The notes beneath the pieces are model-generated. The model was not told where the DNA came from, made no database searches, and saw nothing but the letters and a program-made list of their open reading frames with translations. From NCBI RefSeq assembly GCF_902706035.1, contig NZ_CACSJA010000001.1, forward strand, positions 62,001 through 126,000: a DNA stretch of 64,000 nucleotides, written 5' to 3'. Below, in pieces: positions 45,478 through 52,899 of the stretch. The stretch is from Pantoea sp. 18069. GTDB taxonomy: Bacteria > Pseudomonadota > Gammaproteobacteria > Burkholderiales > Burkholderiaceae_C. The stretch's first letter is position 1, and the number at the start of each line of letters is the position of its first letter. The position numbers and the translations under genes were made by a program.

Positions 45478-46394
45478 GGCGCGGCCCCCTCCCCTGCCGC
45501 CTGGCGCGCGGCGGCCTCGCTTTCATACAGCCGGATGAGGGAAGCCGAATCGGCCATGGCCGCGCCCGCGTCCACATACTGCGCAAAGCGCCGGGCCGCG
45601 GCGTTCACCAGCGGCAGCTCGCACTGCAAGGCCTGCGCAAACGCGGCCACGGCCTGCATGTCCTTGGACAGCTGGCGCGCATAGCCTATGGGCGGCTCGA
45701 ACGCCCGGGCATGGATGCGGGGGTAGACTTTTTGCAGCAGCGTGCTGTCGGCAAAGCCGCCTTGCAGGCAGGCGGGCAGCTGCGCGGCATCCATGCCCGC
45801 AGCTTCGGCCAGCAGCGCCGCTTCGCTCATCAGCACGAAGCCCGCGCCGACAATCGCCTGGTTGATGATCTTGGCGGTCTGCCCGGCGCCGCTGGGGCCC
45901 ATGTGCGTGACCTGGCTGCCCAGCGCGTCCAGCACCGTGCGCGCCTGCGCGAAGTCCTGCGCGCGCCCGCCCACCATGATGGTCAGCTGGCCGCTGCGCG
46001 CGGCTTCGGGGCCGCCCGACACCGGCGCATCCAGCCATTGCATGCCGGCCTGGGCAGACACGAATTCGGCCAGCGTGCGCGTGGTTTCGGGCGAGATCGT
46101 CGAGAAGTCGATGACCAGCCGGGCGCGGCACGCGGGCCGCGTGGCCAGGCCTTCGGGCCCCCGCGTGCAGTGTTCCACGGCCGCGTCGTCGAGCACGCAC
46201 AGCAGCACGATGTCGCTGTGCTGCGCGACTTCCACGGGCGTTGCGGCGCGGGTCGCGCCGGCGGCAATGACGGCGTCCAGCCGGCGGGGCTCGCGGTTCC
46301 AGACCGTGACCCCGTAGCCCTGGGCGCGCAGGCGCAGCGTCATCGCTTCGCCCATCAGGCCGATGCCGATAAAACCAATGTGAGGCAATGTCAT
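45474..46394 (-). CDS. 3-hydroxyisobutyrate dehydrogenase-family NAD(P)-dependent oxidoreductase
   Basis: 306 residues. N-terminal Rossmann motif GFIGIGLMGEAM (7-18), substrate motif DAPVSGGPEAA, and the catalytic-lysine motif GPSGAGQTAKIINQ are all intact. The family includes HIBADH, tartronate semialdehyde reductase (GarR) and related beta-hydroxyacid enzymes. The ATG at 46392-46394 (MTLPHIGFIG) is the family start. Translationally coupled to the FMN dehydrogenase. Confidence 0.87.
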   Translation of the reverse strand: MTLPHIGFIGIGLMGEAMTLRLRAQGYGVTVWNREPRRLDAVIAAGATRAATPVEVAQHSDIVLLCVLDDAAVEHCTRGPEGLATRPACRARLVIDFSTISPETTRTLAEFVSAQAGMQWLDAPVSGGPEAARSGQLTIMVGGRAQDFAQARTVLDALGSQVTHMGPSGAGQTAKIINQAIVGAGFVLMSEAALLAEAAGMDAAQLPACLQGGFADSTLLQKVYPRIHARAFEPPIGYARQLSKDMQAVAAFAQALQCELPLVNAAARRFAQYVDAGAAMADSASLIRLYESEAAARQAAGEGAAP

Positions 46395-46426
46395 ATATGC
46401 GTATGAAAGTGAAGCCCGGCCCGCGT

Positions 46427-47623
46427 CTACAGCAGGCCCCGCGCGGCCAGGTTGCGCATCAGTGCGCCTATGCCGAATTGCCAGGGCGGCAATTGATCGC
46501 TGCGCCCCACGCGGTTGATCAGCCCGCCCAGGCGGGGACTCAGGATGGTGACCACATCGCCCAGGTGGTGCGTGAAGCCCGAGCCCGGCGCGTCGCGGTC
46601 TTCCGTGGGAGCGAACATCGTTCCGCAAAACAGGAACATGCCATCGGGATACTGGTGGTGCGCCCCCATGGCGTGGCCCACCAGTTCGGTCGGGGAGCGG
46701 CTGATGTGGCGCATGGAGCTGTGGCCATGAAGCGCGAAGCCGTCGAGGCCTGCCACGGTCATCGCCACTTCCGCCGTGCCGATGTCCGCGAGCGTGAAGT
46801 GCGCGTCCAGCAGGCGAACGAAGGGGCCGATGGCGCACGAGGCGTTGTTGTCCTTGGCCTTGCCCAGCAGCAGCGCGCTGCGGCCTTCGAAGTCGCGCAG
46901 GTTGACGTCATTGCCCAGTGCCGCGCCCACGATCTGCGCCTGGGCATTCACGGCCAGCACGATCTCGGGCTCGGGGTTGTTCCATTCGGATGCCGGGTGC
47001 AGGCCCACGCTCGCGCCATGCCCCATCGAGGACAGCGGCGCCGCCTTGGTGAAGACTTCGGCGTCGGGGCCAATCCCCACTTCGAGGTACTGCGACCACA
47101 GGCCCTGGGCAGACAGCAGGCGCTTGAGCTCCATGGCCTGGGCCGAGCCCGGCGCGATGCGCGCGAGATCGTTGCCCACGATGGCCGTCATGGAACTGCG
47201 TATGGCATGGGCCTTGTCGGCTTCGCCGCGCGCCTGCTCCTCTATCACCCGCTCCAGCATGCTGGCGGCAAAAGTCACGCCTGCCGCCTTGACCACCTGC
47301 AGGTCGCAGGGCGCCAGAAGATGGCGCTGCTGCGGGTCGCCGCCATGCGCAAGGCTGCTGTGCAGCCATTCGGCCAGCGGCCCGAGGTCGGGGCCCGGGG
47401 CTTCGCGCGCCAGCCACAGGCGATCGCCGTGCTCGAGCAGCGCGGACATCGTGGGCGTGTGCGCGCTCAGATCGCAAAGGCGATCACCGCGCACCGCGAC
47501 CACGCAGGGGCCGGCGGGCACTGTGCCATCGGGCGCTGCCGGGCGCCAGGCGCGGCCCACCAGGGCTGCGGCGGCGGCATCGACAGGCAGCGTCTGGGCG
47601 ATCGAGAAGTCCATGGCGTTCAT
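46427..47623 (-). CDS. Fumarylacetoacetate hydrolase (FAH) family protein
   Basis: 398 residues. The FAH-fold C-terminal part shows the metal-ligand pattern NPEPEIVLAVN, GNDVNLRDFEGRSALLLGKA and AKDNNASCAIGPF. The length and these motifs suggest the sugar-acid subgroup (2-keto-3-deoxy-pentonate dehydratase, XylX/GguC-like), which makes 2-oxoglutarate semialdehyde, the substrate of the aldehyde dehydrogenase in this operon; that link is inference. ATG at 47621-47623 is preceded by AAGGTGGTGA and touches the stop of the Bug gene. Confidence 0.8.
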   Translation of the reverse strand: MNAMDFSIAQTLPVDAAAAALVGRAWRPAAPDGTVPAGPCVVAVRGDRLCDLSAHTPTMSALLEHGDRLWLAREAPGPDLGPLAEWLHSSLAHGGDPQQRHLLAPCDLQVVKAAGVTFAASMLERVIEEQARGEADKAHAIRSSMTAIVGNDLARIAPGSAQAMELKRLLSAQGLWSQYLEVGIGPDAEVFTKAAPLSSMGHGASVGLHPASEWNNPEPEIVLAVNAQAQIVGAALGNDVNLRDFEGRSALLLGKAKDNNASCAIGPFVRLLDAHFTLADIGTAEVAMTVAGLDGFALHGHSSMRHISRSPTELVGHAMGAHHQYPDGMFLFCGTMFAPTEDRDAPGSGFTHHLGDVVTILSPRLGGLINRVGRSDQLPPWQFGIGALMRNLAARGLL

Positions 47624-48594
47624 CAGATCACCACCTTTGCTTCGCGAATGACATGGGCCCACTTGGCCTTTTCGCTGGCGATGAAGGCGGTGAACCGCGC
47701 GGAACTCCCGCCGCCATCCTCCGCGCCAAAGGCCATGAGCTTCTCGGCGACCACGGGGAGCTTGAGCACGTCGTTGACGTCCTGGTTGATGGCCTGCACC
47801 AGCGGCTCGGCCATGCCGCCCGGGCCGGCCAGGCCGTACCAGGTGCTCGCATCGAAACCGGGAAAACCCACTTCGGCGAGCGTGGGAATCTGCGGCTGGG
47901 CCTTGGCCCGCTGCAGCCGCGTCTGGGCAATCGCCACCACCTTGCCGCTGGCCACATGGGGCGTGGCCGAGGCCATGGTTTCAAAGCTGTAGTCGATCTG
48001 GCCGCCAAGCAGGTCGGCCAGCATGGGCGCGGACCCGCGGTAAGGCGTGTGCAGGGCGCTGACGCCCGCGCGCATCTGGAACATTTCCAGCGCCAGGTGC
48101 TGGATGGAGCCCGGACCGGCCGAGCCGAAGCTCACGGCCCCGGGCTGGGCCTGGCAGCGCTGGACAATGGCCGCCAGCGTCTGCGCTTCCTGTTCCCGGC
48201 GGCAGATCAGCAGGCTGGGAACGATGCCCACCAGCACGATGGGGCTGAAGTCGCGCTCCACCACGTAACCGAGGCGCGGGTGCAGGCTGGGAGCGACCGC
48301 ATGGTTGCTGAAGTTGGTCATCAGCAGCGTGGCGCCGTCCGCAGGCTGCTTGGCCACATATTCCGCGGCGATCACGCCCGCTGCGCCCGCCTTGTTTTCC
48401 ACCACCACGGCGCGGTCCCAGCGCTGGCCCAGCTGCTGGGCAATCACGCGTGTCACCACGTCGGTGCCGCCGCCGGGCGGAAAGCCCACCAGGATGCGAA
48501 TGGATGTCCTGGGCAGCAGGGAGCGGGCGGTATTGGCATGGCCCAGAAAGGGCAAGGCCGTCAGCCCTGCGGCCAAAAGGTGGCGTCGTTGCAT
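47623..48594 (-). CDS. Bug/TctC-family periplasmic substrate-binding protein
   Basis: 323 residues, first gene of the leftward catabolic operon. Signal peptide MQRRHLLAAGLTALPFLG with adjacent arginines. Bug signature: SIRILVGFPPGGGTDVVTRV and VVVENKAGAAGVIAAEYVA; second-lobe IDYSFETMASATPHV and DASTWYGLAGP follow. AGGAG precedes the ATG at 48592-48594. A second, quite different Bug paralogue lies in the same operon. Its promoter should lie in the repeat-bearing 252-base gap shared with the divergent operon. Confidence 0.9.
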   Translation of the reverse strand: MQRRHLLAAGLTALPFLGHANTARSLLPRTSIRILVGFPPGGGTDVVTRVIAQQLGQRWDRAVVVENKAGAAGVIAAEYVAKQPADGATLLMTNFSNHAVAPSLHPRLGYVVERDFSPIVLVGIVPSLLICRREQEAQTLAAIVQRCQAQPGAVSFGSAGPGSIQHLALEMFQMRAGVSALHTPYRGSAPMLADLLGGQIDYSFETMASATPHVASGKVVAIAQTRLQRAKAQPQIPTLAEVGFPGFDASTWYGLAGPGGMAEPLVQAINQDVNDVLKLPVVAEKLMAFGAEDGGGSSARFTAFIASEKAKWAHVIREAKVVI

Positions 48595-48727
48595 TGCGTG
48601 TCTCCTGTAGTCGTTGTGGTCGCCTTGTCTGCCTGAGGAAAGCCCGCAGGACAAAGGCATGCTGAACGGTCGCTAGTGTAGGAAGCGCCTGCCGGGGCAA
48701 CAACGTGAAATTACTCCGGCTGAGGGC

Positions 48728-48786
48728 GAGTTTTTCTCATGCAGGCGCGGCCGAGTTTTTCTCGTGCCAAGGCACAGTTTTTCTCG
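48728..48786. promoter_or_regulatory. Three tandem AGTTTTTCTC repeats (probable operator)
   Basis: GAGTTTTTCTC occurs at 48728-48738 and 48753-48763, and CAGTTTTTCTC at 48775-48785; flanks are also similar (GC-rich, each followed by YG and a GGC). Spacings are 25 and 22 bases. They lie between the divergent Bug-FAH operon and the enoyl-CoA hydratase operon, 60-120 bases before the latter. The rest of 48595-48846 shows no gene. Confidence 0.65.
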
Positions 48787-48846
48787 CTTGAGGCCGCGAA
48801 AGTGCCTGCCTAAACTGGGCCGCAACGGCGATATGCGACCGGTTTT

Positions 48847-49647
48847 ATGAAGGCTTTCGACACCATGGACGACTCGATTCTTTTGGCCCGCGACGATCAG
48901 CACATCGTCACGCTCACGCTCAACAGCCCCGACAAGATGAACGCCATGAACCTGGGCATGTGGCAGCGCCTGGGCGACCTGATGCAGCAGCTGGACGCGG
49001 ACGACACGGTGCGCTGCATCGTGGTGACCGGCGCGGGAGAGCGCGCCTTTTCCGCGGGTGCGGACATCGAGGAATTTCCCCGGACCCGCCTGAACAAGAC
49101 CCAGGCGCTGGCCTACGGCCGGGTCACGCACCGGGCCATGCAGGCCATGGCGCACAGCCGCCACCCGACGCTGGCCGTCATCCAGGGCGCCTGCGTCGGC
49201 GGCGGCCTGGAGCTGGCCTCGGTCTGCGACATGCGCATCTGCGGCGAGTCCAGCCGCTTTGGTGCGCCCATCAACCGCCTGGGGCTGGTGATGTCCTATG
49301 GCGAGCTGTCGGGCCTGGTGACCTTGGCCGGGCGCGCGGTGGCGCTGGAAATCGTGCTCGAGGGACGGGTGTTCGGCGCGGCCGAAGCGCTGCAAAAGGG
49401 ACTGGTCAACCGGGTGGTGGCGGACGCCGCGGTGCGCGAGGAAGGCCAGGCCGCCGCACGCCGCATTGCGCTGGGCGCACCGCTGGTGGCGCGCTGGCAC
49501 AAGCGTTTCGTGCAGCGCCTGGCGCAGCCCCAACCGCTGACCGAAGCCGAGCAGGAGGAAGCCTACGACTGCTTTGAAACCGAGGACTTCCGCATCGGCT
49601 ACCAGGCCTTTTTAGCCAAGCAGCGTGCCCAGTTCGTCGGCCGCTGA
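48847..49647 (+). CDS. Enoyl-CoA hydratase/isomerase (crotonase) family protein
   Basis: 266 residues. Crotonase-fold motifs: VTGAGERAFSAGADIEEF (oxyanion loop 1 with SAGAD) and VIQGACVGGGLELASVCDMR (loop 2, GGGLE). The catalytic-Glu segment after it reads APINRLGLVMSYGELSGL. It hydrates or isomerises a CoA thioester. First gene of a rightward operon with a CaiB-type CoA transferase and an amidohydrolase. Start may be 48847 or the Met at 48865; neither has a strong SD. Confidence 0.88.
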   Translation: MKAFDTMDDSILLARDDQHIVTLTLNSPDKMNAMNLGMWQRLGDLMQQLDADDTVRCIVVTGAGERAFSAGADIEEFPRTRLNKTQALAYGRVTHRAMQAMAHSRHPTLAVIQGACVGGGLELASVCDMRICGESSRFGAPINRLGLVMSYGELSGLVTLAGRAVALEIVLEGRVFGAAEALQKGLVNRVVADAAVREEGQAAARRIALGAPLVARWHKRFVQRLAQPQPLTEAEQEEAYDCFETEDFRIGYQAFLAKQRAQFVGR

Positions 49648-49685
49648 ATGCACGCCCCCACCCCTTCCTCTTTCCAGGCATTGCC

Positions 49686-50906
49686 ATGACACTTCCTCTT
49701 TCGCGCATCCGGGTTCTCGACGTCAGCCAGATCATGGCCGGCCCTTATTGCTGCATGTTGCTCGGCGACATGGGCGCCGACGTCATCAAGGTGGAAACGC
49801 CGGGCGTGGGCGACCAGACCCGCCGCGCCATGGGCTTCAAGCTCAAGGGCGACGACAGCGGCGGCTTTCTCGCCCTCAACCGCAACAAGCGCAGCGTGGA
49901 GATCGACCTGAAGAACGCCCAGGGCCTGCAAGCGTTCTACGAGCTGGTGCGCAACGCCGATGTACTGGTCGAGAACAACCGGCCCGGCGTGGCCGCGCGG
50001 CTGAAGATAGACTACGCCACCTTGCAGGCCATCAATCCGCGCCTGGTGTATGCCAGCATTTCCGGCTTTGGCCAGACCGGCCCCTGGTCGCGCCGCCCCG
50101 GCCTGGACCTGATCGCCCAGGCCAGCAGCGGCCCCATGAGCGTCATGGGCGAGCCCGATGGCCCGCCCATGAAATCCAGCGTGCCGTTTGCCGACCTGGG
50201 TGCGGCCCTGTTTGCGGCCTATGCCATCCTGAGCGCCGTCATCGGCCGCGAGCACAGCGGCGCGGGCCAGTACATCGATGCCTCGCTGTTCGAGACGGCG
50301 CTGGGCCTGTCCATCTGGGAGACGGCCGAGTTCTGGGGCACGGGCCGCGTGCCCACGCCGCTGGGCAGCGCCAACCGCATGAGCGCGCCCTACCAGGCCA
50401 TGCGCGCGGCCGACCGCTACTTCGTGATTGGCGCGGCCAACCCCAAGCTGTGGAGCGCCCTGTGTGAAGTCGTGGAGCGCACCGATCTGCTCGAGGACCC
50501 GCGCTTTGCCGGCAATGTCGAGCGGCTGCAGAACCGGGCGCCGCTGATCGCACTGCTAGAAGCCGAGTTCGCGCGCCGTCCCGCAGACGAATGGGTGGAG
50601 CTGCTGGTGGCCGCCGGCGTGCCGGCCGCGCCCATCCAGAACTTCGAGGAAGCCCTGGCCTGCGAGCAGTCGGTGGCGCGCGAGATGGTGGTGGAAGTCG
50701 AGCACCCGGTCGAAGGCAGGATCAAGATGCTGGGCTTTCCCGTCAAAATGCGGGGCACGCCCCAGCAGATCCGCCGGGCCGCACCGCTGCTGGGCGCGCA
50801 TACCCAGGAAGTGTTTGCCGAGCTGGGCCTGTCCGCGCAGCGCATTGCGCAGCTGCAAAGCGCCGGTGCGTTTGGCACGGCCGGCAAGGCGCTGGAGCCG
50901 GCTTGA
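49686..50906 (+). CDS. CaiB/BaiF family (class III) CoA transferase
   Basis: 406 residues. N-terminal LDVSQIMAGPYCCMLLGDMGADVIKVE, CoA-site NKRSVEIDLKN, the catalytic-Asp motif RPGLDLIAQASSG, and GQYIDASLFETAL identify the family, which moves CoA between carboxylic acids. Together with the upstream crotonase it suggests activation and hydration of an organic acid. 38 bases after the crotonase gene. Full length. Confidence 0.9.
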   Translation: MTLPLSRIRVLDVSQIMAGPYCCMLLGDMGADVIKVETPGVGDQTRRAMGFKLKGDDSGGFLALNRNKRSVEIDLKNAQGLQAFYELVRNADVLVENNRPGVAARLKIDYATLQAINPRLVYASISGFGQTGPWSRRPGLDLIAQASSGPMSVMGEPDGPPMKSSVPFADLGAALFAAYAILSAVIGREHSGAGQYIDASLFETALGLSIWETAEFWGTGRVPTPLGSANRMSAPYQAMRAADRYFVIGAANPKLWSALCEVVERTDLLEDPRFAGNVERLQNRAPLIALLEAEFARRPADEWVELLVAAGVPAAPIQNFEEALACEQSVAREMVVEVEHPVEGRIKMLGFPVKMRGTPQQIRRAAPLLGAHTQEVFAELGLSAQRIAQLQSAGAFGTAGKALEPA

Positions 50907-50926
50907 TCTGCGCTTTTATTGACTGA

Positions 50927-51865
50927 ATGCCGCTTTCCATGGACCACGCTACCGCCGCGCCGCCGCCCTTCATCGACGCGCACCACCACTTCTGGGATCT
51001 GACGCACAACCCGCACCCCTGGCTGCAGGACGCGCCCGTGGCCCACTTCCGCTACGGCAGCTACGAAGCGCTCAAGCGCAACTACCTGCCGGGCGATTTC
51101 GCGCGCGACACAGGTGCCTGCGCCCCCGCGGCCAGCGTGCACATCGAGGCCGAATGGAGCCGGGCCGCGCCCGTGGACGAGACCCGCTGGCTCACGACGC
51201 TGGCGCAGCGCTACCAGCGGCCGTCGGTGGTGGTGGCGCATGCGGATCTGGGCCATGCACAGGCGCGGCATGTGCTCGCGGCGCAGGCCGCTTTCCCCAT
51301 GGTGCGCGGCATTCGCCACAAGCCCGTGGTGTCCCTGACGGCGCAGGAGGCGCGCCGTGGGGAGCCAGGCTCCATGGACGACACGCGCTGGCGCGACGGC
51401 TATGCGCTGCTGGCGCAGTTCGGCCTGTCGTTCGACCTGCAGGCGCCCTGGTGGCATCTGGAGCAGGCACTGGATCTGGCGCGCGACTTTCCGGCCACCA
51501 CGCTGGTGCTCAACCACACGGGCCTGCCTTCGGAGCGCAGCGCGGCGGGCCTGGCCGGCTGGCGGCGCGCCCTGGCACGCCTGGCCGACGCCCCCAACAC
51601 GGCCTTGAAGATATCGGGCCTGGGCCAGTTGGGCCGGCCATGGACGGCGCGGGACAATGTGCCGCTGATCCAGGAAGCGATTGCCATTTTTGGCGCCGAG
51701 CGCTGCATGTTCGCCAGTAACTTCCCCGTGGACAGCCTGGTCACCAGCTACGGCGCCATCGTGTCCGCCTTTGCCCAGGCCATTGCCCCCCTGACCCCGG
51801 CCGAGCAGCAGGCGCTGTGGGCCGGCAATGCGGCGCGCATCTACCGCATTGCGGGCTGGGCCTAG
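50927..51865 (+). CDS. Amidohydrolase 2 family protein (lactonase-like, COG3618 type)
   Basis: 312 residues, TIM-barrel metallohydrolase. Motifs: FIDAHHHFWDLTHNPHPWL (HxH at about 18-21), GIRHKP, LNHTGLP and the late FASNFPVDSL, where Asn stands in the usual Asp place, as in several lactonases of this group (fuconolactonase, sulfomuconolactonase). It probably opens a sugar or organic-acid lactone. Start may be 50927 or the Met four codons on. A 12-bp palindrome GGGCCTAGGCCC (51858-51869) spans its stop codon, between it and the convergent LysR gene. Confidence 0.85.
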   Translation: MPLSMDHATAAPPPFIDAHHHFWDLTHNPHPWLQDAPVAHFRYGSYEALKRNYLPGDFARDTGACAPAASVHIEAEWSRAAPVDETRWLTTLAQRYQRPSVVVAHADLGHAQARHVLAAQAAFPMVRGIRHKPVVSLTAQEARRGEPGSMDDTRWRDGYALLAQFGLSFDLQAPWWHLEQALDLARDFPATTLVLNHTGLPSERSAAGLAGWRRALARLADAPNTALKISGLGQLGRPWTARDNVPLIQEAIAIFGAERCMFASNFPVDSLVTSYGAIVSAFAQAIAPLTPAEQQALWAGNAARIYRIAGWA

Positions 51866-51874
51866 GCCCGCGCC

Positions 51875-52786
51875 TCATGCGCTGGCCGCGAGCTCCGCGC
51901 GCATCCACTGCACAAAGGACTGGATGCGCGCATCGTCGGCGCGCTCCTGCGGGTAGACCAGGTAGTAGGCGTACTCCACCGGCAGGCTCAACTCGGGAAA
52001 CAGCCGCAGCAGCCGGCCCGCCGCCAGGTCCTGCCGGACCCAGTTCTTCTTGACCAGCGCCACGCCCTGGCCGTCGATGGCCGCATCGATGACCAGATGG
52101 CTGGGCCAGAACGCAGGCCCGCGGCTGGTGTCTATGTCATGCATGCCCATGTGCGCCAGCCAGGCGGCCCAGTTGGGGTTGCTCACATCGTCATAGGTGC
52201 TGTCATCGTGCAGCAGCACATGGTGGCGCAGGTCGCTGAGCGTTTGAATGGGATGCGCGCCCTGCTGCAGCGCCGGGCTGCACACGGCAAATACATCGAC
52301 CGGCAGGCACAGCTCGGCCTGCAGGCCGGCATACACGCCGCGCCCGTAGCGCACTTCCATGTCGACGTCGTCCCGGGTGAAATCCACCATGTGCTTGGAG
52401 GTGGAGATCTTCAGGTCCAGCCCGGGAATGGCCTGGGCCAGGCCGCGCATGCGCGGTATCAGCCATTTGACCGCAAAGGTCGGCGGCAGATTGATCTTGA
52501 GCGCCGGCGAGCTTTGCTCGCGGTGCAACTGGTAGGTGGCCACGGCCAGCTGGCGAAACGCCTCCTGCACGCCCGGCAGATAGGCCTTGCCCGCGGGCGT
52601 GAGCGTGAGCGTCTTGGAGTCCCGGATGAACAGCGCGATGCCCAGATTGGCTTCGAGGGACTTCACCTGATGGCTGACCGCCGACGGCGTGACGAACAGC
52701 TCTTCGGCCGCTTTGGTGAAACTCATGAGCCGCGCCGACACTTCAAAGGCGCGCAACGGATTCAAGGGGGGAATTTTCCGGGGCAT
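51875..52786 (-). CDS. LysR-family transcriptional regulator (GcvA-like)
   Basis: 303 residues. The N-terminal HTH pattern LNPLRAFEVSARLMSFTKAA and VTPSAVSHQVKSLE is typical of the GcvA subgroup; the effector domain covers about 95-295. ATG at 52784-52786 (MPRKIPPLNPL). It is convergent with the amidohydrolase gene and downstream of the paoABC-like operon on the same strand, so it could control either the catabolic cluster or the oxidoreductase. The 113-base gap to the molybdenum subunit gene has no clear terminator. Confidence 0.88.
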   Translation of the reverse strand: MPRKIPPLNPLRAFEVSARLMSFTKAAEELFVTPSAVSHQVKSLEANLGIALFIRDSKTLTLTPAGKAYLPGVQEAFRQLAVATYQLHREQSSPALKINLPPTFAVKWLIPRMRGLAQAIPGLDLKISTSKHMVDFTRDDVDMEVRYGRGVYAGLQAELCLPVDVFAVCSPALQQGAHPIQTLSDLRHHVLLHDDSTYDDVSNPNWAAWLAHMGMHDIDTSRGPAFWPSHLVIDAAIDGQGVALVKKNWVRQDLAAGRLLRLFPELSLPVEYAYYLVYPQERADDARIQSFVQWMRAELAASA

Positions 52787-52899
52787 GGAGAAAAAGCGGG
52801 GCTTGGGGATGTAGTACCCCAGAGGATAGCGAAGCCGCGTGCCCGCGTACAGCCAGCGGCCCGCGCCGCTTCTCCACCCGCAGCAACCGGCAACCAGCA

